Position numbers and translations under genes: made by a program. From Lucinisca nassula (lineage: Eukaryota > Mollusca > Bivalvia > Lucinida > Lucinidae), in contig OY757024.1 of assembly GCA_963580285.1 (NCBI GenBank), positions 120,466,045-120,530,044 on the forward strand: a stretch of DNA of 64,000 nt. The letters run 5' to 3'. The notes below the pieces were generated by a model. The model was not told the DNA's origin and ran no database searches. It saw nothing but the letters and a program-made list of their open reading frames with translations. Of this stretch, positions 37,001-45,539 are shown one piece after another. The stretch's first letter is position 1, and each line of letters starts with the position of its first letter.

Positions 37001-40000
37001 CCAATCGAAATGCCCACAATTTGTCTAAATAACTTAGTACCGAATCTAATATAAATATTGTCAATTAGTAAGGTGAGGGCATCACACACTTTCTGACATG
37101 ACCAAAGTGTATAATTCTTATGCTCTTTAGAAGTGAAAAAGCATTTCTGACATTACATGCAAGATAGAGAGAATCTTCTCTGTGAAAAGCCCATTAAATT
37201 AAATCATTAAGCTTTTCTTTTATAAGATTATGAGGAAGTGTAGTTTAAAGAGTGGAAAAATCGTAAGTAGACAGACTTGAAGCACGAAAATGTCCGGATT
37301 TCAATTTATTTAAAACCTCATTCGAATTTTTTATAGACCAAAACAGATTTCTTCCTGATCTTTCAAAGACTTTATCACAATATTTAATCACATGCGTTGT
37401 AATAGCAGTAAGACAGGAAGTTAATAATTTAGAAAGTTCAGTTGTAGAGCAAGAGCTAGAATTTGCAATAAACCGTGCTTTGTAAGGTCTTTAATGAAGT
37501 TTTGGTAACCAGTATAGCGTAGGAAGCTTGTCTTGGCCTTCGGTAACACACAGCAAACTTAGTGGCTGAATGACAAATATGTTTATCTACTATAACTCTC
37601 TCTTCAGCTAAAGGGTGAAGTTCATAGGCCTTAGTACCACCAAGCTCCTGCTTAAGCATGTTAACATAGTGGAGCCGTCACACAACGACGACGTTGTTAG
37701 CGGCCTTGTCTGCAGGGGCCAAAACAAACTTCTTATGAAATTCTTGAATACCTAGTTTAAGATGACGTAAAGACGTCTTAGGCTTAGGAGGTAATAAGTT
37801 AGTATTTTGAGTAGAAAGAAATGCGTTTATTCACCAGTTTTAAAATGCTAAGTTTCCAGTCCTTAAGGGCTTTATGCTCAATATACTCTCGCTTACACCA
37901 TCGATTACCGAATTCATTCAAGGAAGCAGCGTTTTCATCTCTACATTTACTGAAATCAATTTTAGAAGGAAACCGATATTTCGGTCCTTTAGAAATTATA
38001 TTCCTTATCCTAGAATCCGGAATAATTTTCAAATTGCCAGTAATTACATGACGAGCAGCAGGATAGCAATACACTGAGTTTTTACAATCACATGAATCAG
38101 GAGTATTAGTATCAATATCAAGATCTGAAACGATCTAAAGACTCATTCGATAGTATGGAGAATCCCGGGATCGAACCCACGACCCCTGGAGTTTATGAAG
38201 CGAGTAGCATAACCACTACACCACGGGGCTTCTATATATGACTTTCTCAAGTTGCCTGAAAAGTGAAAAAATATGTAAATATTATTTCAACAGCATTGTA
38301 AAAATTTGAATTACATTGCATTACTATTTGCTAGAAAATCAATTTCGCGGACCTCGTCAGAGACATGTTATTCAATATTTGGGTAAATAAACTGATGTAA
38401 TTTGCTCCTTATAATTTCATGTTTATAATAATACAAGTGGTTCCAGGAGCCTCTCGGGTGTTTTAGCCTAGCAACATTTATGTCGTGTTTGTTATAACAT
38501 CAATATGTAATTTGAATTTTGAAGAGCCTTTAATAATGGGGCTAATGTCAACAAGCTGTTCTCATCTAGACACCAACGGCAGAAAGTACTATTAAATTGT
38601 GGTAGAAAATAGAAAATAGCGATTCACTGGTAGCACATTGACGGCTTTTGTTTGTTTGTTTGTTATGGAGTTTAACGGCCCAGTCAACACTAGTTTAGAT
38701 CATTTTTAGCCGGTCAGTTTACCTATCCACACTTTTCCTGGACAGGCTTATACGTAAGCGGTTAACCAGCACAGCGCATATTCTTTCGCCAGAAACTGAC
38801 AACCGCCCTTCTTGAATCAGCGGAATGGATAGAATGACCGTAGAAAAGATTTCAAGATCAATCTCTATGAAAGATTGTAGCCGCCCCGGCAGGTATCGAA
38901 CCCGCGTCCTCCTGGTCATCAGTCAGACGCGCATCAGACTGAGCTACAGAGGCCGGCACATTGACGGCTATACAATCTCTAATATACATACATGTATATT
39001 CATTATACCATTGTACACTTACGAACAACTGCTTTAAAAAAGTGAAAACTATAAAGATTGGGTTCACGGTCTTGGCCCAATGAAGAAGGATGGTACCACT
39101 CAATTCACAAAGTGAATGATTTTATACATGTAATCACAAGAATGTCAAATGATTCATTAAAGCACATTTTCGATTGGCATCACGAAAACATGCCTATATA
39201 ATTTTGACCCCCTTGAACCCCACTTTTATATAGTAAAACTGGGATTTCTGGGGGTTTACCTTATTTTTCTTATTTCTTTTCTAAAATATAGATTGTGGGT
39301 ACTCATTAGAACCGCCTCGATGAGGCGGTTCTAACGAGTGCCCACAATCTATATTTTGAGCAGAAATAAGAAAAATATCACAATTTTTCATCATCAAATA
39401 TTCATTTTTACGGCGATAAAAGTGGCAATGTATCTGAATAGGCGTGTTTGCGTAACGGGTGTCCAAGCTTATTTAATAAATATTGTTTCCAAGCCATTCG
39501 CACCACTTTTAAAATGGCTAATCTGAATTTAACAAATCAGACCTGACTGCATTTTAAACGAGTCCATGTATGTAATTTGCCTTACGTTTGATAGAAAAAC
39601 ATCCATAACTCTGACCATTTACGGAAAAAGTGTATTGATAGTTCCGTATTCTAAAGAAAGGAACTAGACTCGAGAAACATCGTTATGTTTTAATAAACAT
39701 GTATTGAGATATATGCAGGTGCCTGTCCGCATAAATTCTTTAAGCATCATAATAATCGCTTGATTGAGAAATGTAGAAGTAAAACAAAGATCAGGAATCG
39801 ATACAATTAACTTATTCCACCCATCAAAGACACCAAAGGGAAAAAAACACAAACATGAAACGACCAGACCATAATGGAAACCTAAACAAAGGATGGCCAT
39901 AAGGACAGTTACTTTCCCACAAAATAAAAAGACACAAGCGATACACACAGTAAGTAGTAACAAACAACAACATAAATAAACCGCCACAGAAGAACCGTCT

Positions 40001-42002
40001 TGGAACGGTCAATGGAAAGAATTCCACAGGGGGGGGGGGGGGGGGGGGCTTAAATCGATTTTACATGGCCATAATCCTCGCCCTTACCTCTGTCGCGGTA
40101 TACACTAATTTTGTTTTGTCCGCATGAAGGCTTCCTAACTCATCAGTGTAACATCTCCGAGAACATACAAATCAAAAACTACAGAGATGAAACAAGGTTT
40201 AGGACTCGACAGCATAAAGCAACAAAATTGCTGGAGCAAAAGAAAACCAACAGTTAGACTCCGACGGGCCCGACCAAAGACGTAGCATCAGGCTTGCCAG
40301 TCTGTTGTGCAGCAGAGCAAACAAGTTTGTGTGTTACCTGGTCGTCAACCCCGGACACTGGTTTCTTGCACACCAGACAAGGAAATCCGTGATTTTACCC
40401 TGGGATAGAAATTTATGTTCTGATCCTGGTGTTCCGACCCCAAATCGAATATAATCGCGTGTTTGATAAATGCACTGGTTGATTACAACCTCATGCGCGG
40501 CGTCGTAATGCGTGACGTCACTAAACATCCCTGTTGTGTCATCACAAAATGGCGGATGTCGGTTACCGAAGTGACAGCAGCATTAAAAATTCGCAAACGA
40601 AATGGAAGGTATGCAAGAAAAAGAATCCTCGTGATGCCGGACAGTGTCCCTCGGAACGGATTTTTTAATCCACCCCTCACACCCATATAAGATTCTTATA
40701 TTCTCGTAATGGATGGGGTGGTTAAGTGAGGCAAAAGCGAGGTGTATTTTGCGTCAATGGCGCGTCCAACTGATATTGGCTTACAGTTGAGCACGGCCTG
40801 CTGTCCTTTCAGTAGGTGAGGGTAGCGGGGAAGTGTTATTTTCTTCTGTTTCTACTCTTCCATTTATTTTCCTCTTTCTGCTCTGCGCCACACTTTCATC
40901 TCCTCTACTGTCTTTTTCTCCCTTTTTACGGTAGACGACACAAAATGACCCACAAGGGTTGACGTGTCGTTAAACACAAATCTCGTTATGCAGCACGTTG
41001 TGAAAAGCCACACATGTGATTTGTTGTCACTCTTTACTCTATAGAACTGCTGGTATCCCGGTGAAGAAACTGAAAGGCTATGCAAAAGACAACAGATATG
41101 ACCCAGAAGAACCTTTCACACCACTGGATGAGCCAGAGCATTCCTGGAACGCCGTATACGTCGGTCATGATTGGCGCTTTGTCGACTGTGCATGGGGAGC
41201 TGGATTTATGGACGAGGAAGGTATTTATCATAAGCGGTACGAAGAGTTCTGGTTTATGACAGATCCTGAAAATTTCATCAATGACCATTTCCCCTATCTT
41301 CGCAATGACCCAATGTCCAGTGAGATGTGGCAACTGTTGCGTCGCCCAGTAACGCTAGAGCAATACAATCGTACAGTAAAAACGGAGGCAGTTACTAGGG
41401 AATGGGGCGTGGAATTCTCTCACAGAGAACCAATTATAGTCTTCCGTAAAGAACTGCACATAATTGTCAGCACAACTATCGTGCCTATAATGCAGATCAC
41501 AGCTACCTTGGACACATCGGACAAAGTGAACATGGATTCGTATGTTGCCGTATTTCGTGACGCTGAGGATCATTATAAAGTGTTAGTACGACCCCCTTCT
41601 CCTGGGGTATATATACTGAAACTAGCTGGTAAGAGGGAGGGAGAAGTCGTCCAGCGTACACCGGGACTTGTAAAATACATTCTTAAATGTACAGATATCA
41701 ATAATGTAGTTAAAAACTTCCCATTCTCCTACACAGCAGCGCAGACTTACCAGGTGTGCGTTCTTGAACCTACCTACCGAGATCTTGAACCAAATACACC
41801 AATACGTTTTCGAGTAGCATCGCCATTCCTAGATGAAGTTTACGTTGAAGATATTCTACTAGAGAAAGTGGATGAGTACACTTGGGAGGGGGAGGTGCTT
41901 ACACCGAAAAAGGGTGGACAGTTCTTAATGTTGTTTGGAACAGGAGATGAAAGCATGGAGCATAGAAAGAGACAGCCACTCTACAAGTTCAACATACTTT
42001 GA
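24787..42002 (+). CDS. Kyphoscoliosis peptidase/hillarin-like protein, four exons, predicted pseudoenzyme
   Basis: Join of 24787-24993, 30114-30229, 32758-32877 and 41045-42002 gives 466 residues plus a TGA stop. Introns are 5120, 2528 and 8167 bp, each GT-AG (gtaact, gtaagt and gtatgt donors; ttaag, aaag and tatag acceptors), with phases 0, 2 and 2 that match across every junction. Seen in the product: N-terminal MGCCSS; a basic stretch near residues 36-52; a transglutaminase-like core at about 81-201, with KARAFYYWICNNIG before the active-site region, SSEGYTNLF at 135-143, EHSWNAVY at 179-186 and FVDCAWGAG at 193-201; then a KY-type region with TDPENFINDHFP at 220-231 and a beta-rich C-terminal part. 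In the family (vertebrate KY, annelid hillarin) a Cys-His-Asp triad is expected; here the Cys position is Ser136, with His180 and Asp195 kept. Known family members act at the cytoskeleton, muscle Z-disc or membrane; the role here is inferred. An untranslated upstream exon is possible. Confidence 0.88.
25010..25615 (+). repeat. Degenerate ~180-bp tandem repeat in intron 1
   Basis: Units share a gatttggtatgtgataaaca/catatttggcaaactgataa phrase, acatccaaagttttccaata and tcaaggtc with cttagaaattttatatt. Confidence 0.6.
25615..25770 (+). repeat. Repeat copy 2 flanking exon 1
   Basis: Same order of phrases as 24470-24640 (aggggaggcaactcctgtaa, aaattctttcctttaagagt). Confidence 0.75.
25767..25890 (+). 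mobile_element. SINE-like family 1, 3' half
   Basis: Runs from gagatgtcatttcatctcaa to an A-rich tail after ttaaacctcaaatcaaacaa. Confidence 0.75.
25930..26640. mobile_element. Family-C foldback element
   Basis: Contains gcacaccagacaaggaaatc, a long hairpin (about 26358-26460, ggatagaaaaatccgtccct against agggacggatttttccatcc with gatgccggacagtg arms), and ttgtgggtcattttgtgccg in inverted sense near 26580. Confidence 0.8.
26620..26702 (+). repeat. AATC/AGTC microsatellite
   Basis: About ten copies of caat followed by about eight of cagt. Confidence 0.9.
26785..27055 (-). mobile_element. SINE-like family 1 copy
   Basis: Starts tttgtttgattcgaggttta and ends caagcctcgatgggcggtgg. Confidence 0.78.
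27105..27765. mobile_element. Family-C foldback element, inverted relative to 25930
   Basis: Hairpin at about 27235-27335 with ggcatcacgaggcttgccga loop region; then gcgattatattcgatttgga and ctcctctttccttctacaag. Confidence 0.8.
27905..28060 (+). mobile_element. tRNA-type SINE family 3, 5'-truncated
   Basis: Has a box-B-like ggatcgatcccgggcttctc and the body ttggtgggacgtaaaactga with a CACT tail. Confidence 0.75.
28070..29765 (+). repeat. ~430-bp satellite in intron 1, about 3.5 units
   Basis: Phrases such as attggtagatgcagttagct recur at about 28512, 28934 and 29388. Other shared words are gaaaccactaggccgattga, ttgaccttgacctattttac and ggtcaaggtcattc. Confidence 0.8.
29775..30027. mobile_element. 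Family-B MITE just upstream of exon 2
   Basis: Left gtgaaatgaacatcccacta and right gcacgggtgtgttatcataa. A shortened core palindrome lies at about 29875-29935. Confidence 0.8.
30114..30229 (+). CDS. KY-like gene exon 2 (residues 70-108)
   Basis: The acceptor AG at 30112-30113 opens the exon in phase 0; the donor gtaagt starts at 30230 in phase 2 (Gly108 is split). It encodes TPPDVTKNVKSLAAYLTEP and then the KARAFYYWICNNIG helix typical of the transglutaminase-like core. The exon is flanked closely by two MITEs: one ends about 85 bp upstream of the acceptor and another begins about 13 bp into the downstream intron. Confidence 0.9.
30243..30612. mobile_element. Family-E MITE just downstream of exon 2
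   Basis: Matches the reverse complement of 62385-62790: aggatcttgcatgagtgcac, the hairpin of ggggaaaagggataaaatgc, aattatttgcat-like words and ctacgtcgttaaggacgtcg. Confidence 0.75.
30612..30880. mobile_element. Family-C related foldback fragment
   Basis: cacaccagataaggaaaccc and tggactttatcctaggttag pair with aggataaagtcaagaatttt. Ends gatatgcaagaagaaggatc. Confidence 0.65.
30940..31040. repeat. Dispersed hairpin (cagcgaagactcagatcag type)
   Basis: gcgaagactcagatcagact and tgatctgggtcttcactggt are inverted. A second copy lies at 31345-31450. Confidence 0.65.
31085..31257 (-). mobile_element. tRNA-type SINE family 3, full head
   Basis: On the minus strand: gcctccgtggtgcagtggtt (box A region), then ggatcgatcccgggcttctc (box B), then ttggtgggacgtaaaacac. 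The head is tRNA-like but is not a functional tRNA. Confidence 0.78.
31490..31620. mobile_element. Family-C hairpin fragment
   Basis: atgggtgtgaggatatgtag, the hairpin with aaaaatctgtccccc, and tttttctatccacccctgac. Confidence 0.7.
31965..32240. repeat. Dispersed repeat R with gcgagcagcgaagg foldback, copy 1
   Basis: Nearly identical to 57955-58213 (atgggccccgtcaagcgatt). Arms gcgagcagcgaaggttcagg and agaaccttcgctgctcgc pair around gcctgcgcacccgcgcag. 31640-31960 has no recognised feature. Confidence 0.8.
32758..32877 (+). CDS. KY-like gene exon 3 (residues 108-148, altered active site)
   Basis: The acceptor AG at 32756-32757 restores Gly108, and the donor gtatgt at 32878 splits Arg148 in phase 2. 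It encodes YDPHYMYPKRDSPLDPNTIL and then RHGTASSSEGYTNLFSSFCR. In this family the segment normally reads Cys-x-Gly-Tyr; here codon 136 (32840-32842) is TCT (Ser). A Cys codon TGT is one base away, so a sequencing error or polymorphism is possible. Confidence 0.9.
32928..33195. mobile_element. Tigger-like MITE in intron 3
   Basis: tacaacctcattataacacg at the left and gctataaagaggttgtggtg at the right; an internal palindrome of gaaaaatgaccataaatggt. A relative lies at 63090-63260. 32330-32757 shows no element. Confidence 0.6.
33285..33480. repeat. Decayed hairpin and core-palindrome remnants
   Basis: 33300-33380 has gatcagatgccacattttgc with gcggcgtctgat; 33425-33475 keeps one arm (tacttgttagaatcgcctca). 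33480-33955 has a GTCCGTC tract at 33535-33565 and an A run, otherwise unassigned. Confidence 0.45.
33956..34679 (+). repeat. GTAG/GGGTA tandem tract, left part
   Basis: Interleaved (GTAG)n and (GGGTA)n. 34180-34320 is almost pure gggta repeats, giving more than 20 consecutive GGG runs with two-base spacers. Confidence 0.97.
34680..34980 (-). mobile_element. SINE-like family 1, full length, with 15-bp target duplication
   Basis: Flanked by tagagtaggtaggta at 34665-34679 and 34981-34995. On the minus strand it runs from ggcccccgcccataggggct to ttaaacctcaaatcaaacaa plus a run of A. No clear tRNA boxes were found in it. Confidence 0.9.
34981..35525 (+). repeat. GTAG/GGTAA tandem tract, right part
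   Basis: Continues the tract after the SINE; it ends in aggtaaggtaaggt and atgtatgt variants. Confidence 0.95.
35525..35588 (-). mobile_element. tRNA-type SINE family 3, 3' fragment
   Basis: gagtcttacgtcccaccaat and agacctcggttta match the 3' body only. Confidence 0.55.
35590..36188 (-). mobile_element. Penelope-like element 3' module, attached to the RT remnant
   Basis: It follows the RT remnant directly on the minus strand and ends with the motif tagaagta at 35590. The same ~600-bp sequence occurs many times in the window without the RT, always with the same 3' end and variable 5' ends. It includes tggaacggtcag, gggcttaaatcgattttacg and cacagaagaaccacc. Confidence 0.8.
36189..38105 (-). 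pseudogene. Penelope-like retroelement reverse transcriptase, decayed
   Basis: On the minus strand, in coding order: 38074-37799 (a region with HVITGNLKIIPD and ISKGPKYRFPSKIDF), 37659-37456, 37280-37220 (DFSTL then a stop at 37247-37245, then TTLPHN), 37089-36820 (RQIVGISIGTNCASLVADLF and the catalytic box YLDD at 36879-36868) and 36721-36434 (EIVNFPFLDGDVPRAPSYGV, then a KLRKAFSKFYRRH region). A long G run at 36794-36817 breaks the frame. The motif set matches a widespread marine-invertebrate RT family that I place with Penelope-like elements; that placement is from memory and is moderate. No GIY-YIG motif was found. Confidence 0.75.
38125..38235 (-). mobile_element. tRNA-type SINE family 3, head portion
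   Basis: ggagaatcccgggatcgaac and accactacaccacggggctt give boxes B and A on the minus strand. 38235-38632 shows no recognised feature. Confidence 0.7.
38647..38955 (-). mobile_element. tRNA-type SINE family 2, full length, 14-bp target duplication
   Basis: Flanked by gcacattgacggct at 38633-38646 and 38956-38969. On the minus strand the head has tctgtagctcagtctgatgc (box A) and gcgggttcgatacctgccgg (box B), and the tail is (CAAA)n. Confidence 0.92.
39178..39459. mobile_element. Family-A MITE in intron 3
   Basis: catcacgaaaacatgcctat left, gaataggcgtgtttgcgtaa right; near-perfect core palindrome at 39295-39352. 39460-39770 and 38970-39177 show no feature. Confidence 0.85.
39773..40295 (-). 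mobile_element. Penelope-like 3' module copy in intron 3
   Basis: The 3' end tagaagtaaaacaaagatca is at the left; the 5' truncation is near 40295. It holds a G homopolymer at 40030-40048. Confidence 0.75.
40360..40975. mobile_element. Family-C foldback element next to exon 4
   Basis: tgcacaccagacaaggaaat, then cggcgtcgtaatgcgtgacg, gcaagaaaaagaatcctcgt with only one hairpin arm left, then ggcttacagttgagcacggc and acaaaatgacccacaagggt. It ends about 70 bp before the exon 4 acceptor. Confidence 0.75.
41045..42002 (+). CDS. KY-like gene exon 4 (terminal exon, residues 148-466)
   Basis: The acceptor AG at 41043-41044 completes Arg148; the frame is open for 318 codons to TGA at 42000-42002. It holds the His motif (EHSWNAVY, His180), the Asp motif (DWRFVDCAWGAG, Asp195), a TDPENFINDHFP segment found in KY/hillarin proteins, and a long beta-rich tail ending PLYKFNIL. 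There are no frameshifts or internal stops. No AATAAA is seen in the several hundred bases after the stop, and a MITE starts 72 bp past it, so the 3' UTR end is unresolved. Confidence 0.95.
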
Positions 42003-42073
42003 TTTTTTTTATTCTAGTTTGGTAGCACGTACGGTTATATAAGCCTAGCTACATGTAGCAAACATTGTTCAAC

Positions 42074-42311
42074 ATCATGAAAACACGCCTATATAATTCT
42101 GAGCCCGTTGAACCCCACTTTTATATACCAAATACTTGGGTTTACAGGGGTTAACCTTACTTTTCTTATTTCTGCTATATGAGTACTCGTTAGAAAGCCA
42201 CAATCTAGATTTTGAGCAATAATATGGAAAACAATTTTTCATCTTAAAACTTTCAGTTTTTTTTCGGCGGTAAAACTAGCAATGTATTTGTATAGGCGTG
42301 TTTTCCTAATG
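42074..42311. mobile_element. Family-A MITE 72 bp after the KY-like stop codon
   Basis: catcatgaaaacacgcctat left and gtataggcgtgttttcctaa right. The core palindrome has lost one arm. Confidence 0.82.
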
Positions 42312-42392
42312 AACTTGACTGTCCGTTCAAACAATGTTGAAACAAATGGCATATTTGCAGAGGGGTTCAGCTTCCAACATTCCTGGACTGTA

Positions 42393-42516
42393 CCAAGCAG
42401 GCACATCAACGTTAGTGCAACTTCATGGCATTTACGCAACGTCACATCTACGTCGGTGCTACGTCTTGACGTTGCACCGATGTTATGATTTTGCCTAACG
42501 ACGTGTGCCTGCTGGG
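42393..42516. mobile_element. Tiny 124-bp MITE with ccaagcaggcac termini
   Basis: Left ccaagcaggcacatcaacgt and right acgacgtgtgcctgctggg are inverted. TA flanks both ends (42391-42392, 42517-42518). The middle is an imperfect palindrome of ACGTC/GACGT words. Confidence 0.8.
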
Positions 42517-42779
42517 TATAAGTATTTTGATGCTTGAACACCAAGCCACCAGCGCTAGGTGGTCTCATCTGTCATTATCTACTTTCATTACAACTAAATA
42601 TATTTTATACATATATGACAATTGAATCTTCATAATGGCAGTTGGGATTGGTCTATTTTCAAAAGAAGGGTTGTCAGGTAGTAAATTTTACACAAATGTA
42701 TGTATTTTTAGCAGGCTGTGTAACCAAGTTCATTTCAGACGCCACGTTCAGTGCCCAGTGTCCCAAAAATGGGACGCTC

Positions 42780-42783
<4 letters not shown>

Positions 42784-42851
<68 letters not shown>
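42784..42851 (+). repeat. (GT)n microsatellite
   Basis: About 34 uninterrupted GT units. Confidence 0.99.
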
Positions 42852-42853
<2 letters not shown>

Positions 42854-42856
42854 GCT

Positions 42857-43078
42857 ATCTTCCCGAGGTACTTTTAGGTAGTACACCGACATACCGAGGA
42901 TCAAAATATACCGAGGTACTACTTTTAGGTAGTACACCGACATACCGAGGATCAGAATATACCGAGGTACTACTTTTAGGTAGTACACCGACATACCGAG
43001 GATCAGAATATACCGAGGTACTACTTTTAGGTAGTACACCGATATACCGAGGATCAAAATATACCGAGGTACTTTTTC
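42857..43078 (+). repeat. 51-bp tandem repeat, about four units
   Basis: Each unit has ggtagtacaccgacataccg, aggatcaaaatataccgagg and tactactttta. It follows the GT tract directly. Confidence 0.95.
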
Positions 43079-43134
43079 CGTTACCTCGCATAACAGTTCT
43101 CTAATACCTAAGAGGGTGTTGAGGGGTATATGGG

Positions 43135-43425
43135 TGTTTTATGACAAAACACGAGCTAACGTTATAGGGCTTGTACTTCATCATAGTGCAGATTATATTT
43201 TTATTTTCTTTGGATGCATCGAATCCACTGCGAGTAATTTTAAAATCGAGTACCGCTGAAATCGATGCTGGGGGGGGGGGGCTGTTTATGAAGAAACTCA
43301 ATAAAACCGAGTTTCCGGTTTTCATTCTAATATGTATTCTTTGCTTCCATAGTAACCTTTTCATTTATTGTATACCTCAGTTTATTTTAACGACTCGGAG
43401 GTTGTATACCTCAGTAGGGTAAAGT
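43135..43425. repeat. Dispersed repeat F with G homopolymer
   Basis: gcttgtacttcatcatagtg, aaactcaataaaaccgagtt and tgtattctttgcttccatag recur around 53765-53830 and 54480-54700. G run at 43271-43281. Confidence 0.65.
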
Positions 43426-43554
43426 TGTACTGTGTGTGCATTTGAGAAATACCCCTATATGTTTTACATGTACATATAACACACATACGAACACACACCA
43501 CTCAACAAACACATACACCATCTATCTCAATATGCGCACCCCTTAATGTGGGCT

Positions 43555-43665
43555 GGACATGAGTGTGGGTGTTTTACGTCCCATCAACAACAAAGGTCAT
43601 ACGGAGATGGTACCTCAGTTAAATTACTCATCCGAAAGTCTGGAGAAGCCCCGATATCGAACCTA
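43555..43665 (-). mobile_element. tRNA-type SINE family 3 fragment
   Basis: gtgttttacgtcccatcaac through tctggagaagccccgatatc; the head is missing. Confidence 0.65.
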
Positions 43666-43767
43666 TATGGGTAAAACTAAATAATAGTTTTCATGCACAG
43701 CAGATGTTCCCTTCTTTCTTGTGATTCATTTGGCTGCGAATGTTATATATCTTACCAAGCTAGTCAT

Positions 43768-44041
43768 TATGAAAACACGCCTATACAAATACATTGTAAC
43801 TTCAATCGCCGAAAAAATGGAAATTTTAGCTAAAAATTGTGATATTTTTCTTATTTCTGCTCAAAATATAGACTGTGTGTACAAGTTAGAACCGCCTCAT
43901 CGAGGCGGTTCTAACGAGTACCCGTAATCTTTATTTTAGAGCAGAAATAAAAAAATAAGGTTAACCCCTGTAAACCCCAGTTTTACTTTATAAAAGTGGG
44001 GTTCAAGAGGGTCAGTATTATATAGGCGTGTTTTCATGATG
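43768..44041. mobile_element. Family-A MITE
   Basis: cattatgaaaacacgcctat left, tataggcgtgttttcatgat right; core palindrome at about 43870-43930 nearly perfect. Confidence 0.88.
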
Positions 44042-44204
44042 GACTTCTTTGTATGCAATTTGAAACAAAGCATATTATCAGGAATGTTTGTGACGTTTTA
44101 CACACATACTGCCGAATAAATCAATTTAGACACACCTATTCTTGACTATCTACCAATCAAATTACTTAGTATAATGTATACGTTCAGTTCCGTAATAGGA
44201 CAAA

Positions 44205-44275
44205 CAGTTTAGATCCTGATCAGATAGTTTCTGAAGAATCCAGCTGATCCGGATCTGAAACCATCTAATCTGGAC
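44205..44275. repeat. Dispersed hairpin (tagatcctgatcag type)
   Basis: cagtttagatcctgatcaga against ggatctgaaaccatcta. 45060-45310 shows no recognised feature. Confidence 0.5.
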
Positions 44276-44440
44276 TACACTTTTTGTAAAGGTAGGGGTT
44301 GTCGTGTTCAGCAGGACGTTGGTTGGGATATAATCAAATGCTAAGGAATTTCGAATATTGAAAATTGCAGTTTGTGTTGCTAAACTGCATCCACTTCGTA
44401 GGTTCCAACTGCTGAGCCCCGCATGTTGTCTGATAAAAAA

Positions 44441-45047
44441 GAAGTGGAGGCAATGATCAGGAATCGAAACAATAAACCAACAGCTCCCATCAGAGACACA
44501 AAAGGAAAAGAAACACAAACATGAAACAAGAGACCTAATGGAAACATCAATAGCGGGAAGCCAAAAGGACAGTTACTTTCCCACCAAATGGCAAATAGAC
44601 TATCCAAAATAAAATAATAAATAATATAAGTGACACAAACACCCAAAGACAAACCATAACAAAAATAAACCGCGACAGAAGAACCACCTTGGAACGGTCA
44701 GCAGAAACGAATTCCACTGGGGGCTTAAATCGATTTTACGTGGCCCAAATCCTCGCCCTTACTTCCGTCGCGATTTAGAAAAAAATAATTTGTTCAGTCC
44801 GCATGAAGTCCTCCTAACTCATCAGTGCAACATCTCCGTGAACACAAACAATCAAGCAACCACAGAGATAAAACAACGGTGAGGACACGACAGCTAGAAA
44901 CCACTAAAATGCTGGAGCAAAAGAAAACCAACAGTAAGACTCCGAGCCCGACCAGAGACAGAGCATCAGGCACCAACCAACATTACCTTGAATTAGATCT
45001 TTCTAATTCTCAATAAGCCTTTACGCTGGAACCGTCATAGAATCTTA
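44441..45047 (-). mobile_element. Penelope-like 3' module copy
   Basis: A nearly full module from gaagtggaggcaatgatcag to ggaaccgtcatagaatctta. It stops exactly where the RT coding part begins in the larger remnant. Confidence 0.78.
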
Positions 45048-45314
45048 AACCTTCACTTTCGTTTAAGTTTTCTTATTTTTACCCAAAACAGGATTTGACT
45101 GAGACAATTTTCATGAAGTGTCAAATCCTGTTTGTGCACGTCAGAACAGCCTCCTTGGTTTTTTTTAGCAAGTTCCCCCTTTGTTACACAATGAATGTTG
45201 GCTTGGAAGGTAATGATAAGAATTCTAAATCCTGTTTAGGTTAAAGTTACTGTTTAGGTTACGGTTATGCATGTAGATTCAGTTATGACGTAGTGTCAGT
45301 AAGAAAGTCGGGCA

Positions 45315-45352
45315 ATCAGAGAGAGAGAGAGTGAGAGAGAGATAGTGTGTGT

Positions 45353-45424
<72 letters not shown>
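45315..45424 (+). repeat. (AG)n microsatellite
   Basis: Short AG stretch at 45318-45340, a GTGTGT interruption, then about 35 AG units at 45354-45424. Confidence 0.97.
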
Positions 45425-45426
<2 letters not shown>

Positions 45427-45539
45427 TCAGATTGCTGCGGGGTTATGATCAGAATGATTTAACATCAGACTTGGGTTGTTGGAGAATTACAAAATAAAAT
45501 ATGCATTTATGTCAAGTCAGATCTGACATAAACTGAAGT

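Noticed and set aside
38879..38955. Minus-strand tRNA gene
   Set aside because: The tRNA-like part is the head of a SINE with a 14-bp target duplication and a CAAA tail; its cloverleaf is imperfect.
41034..41573. Minus-strand frames opposite exon 4
   Set aside because: They are shadows of the plus-strand coding exon.
42635..43057. Open frames across the GT tract and 51-bp repeats
   Set aside because: Low-complexity translation (VCVCVC, THTHTH) with no start context or homology.
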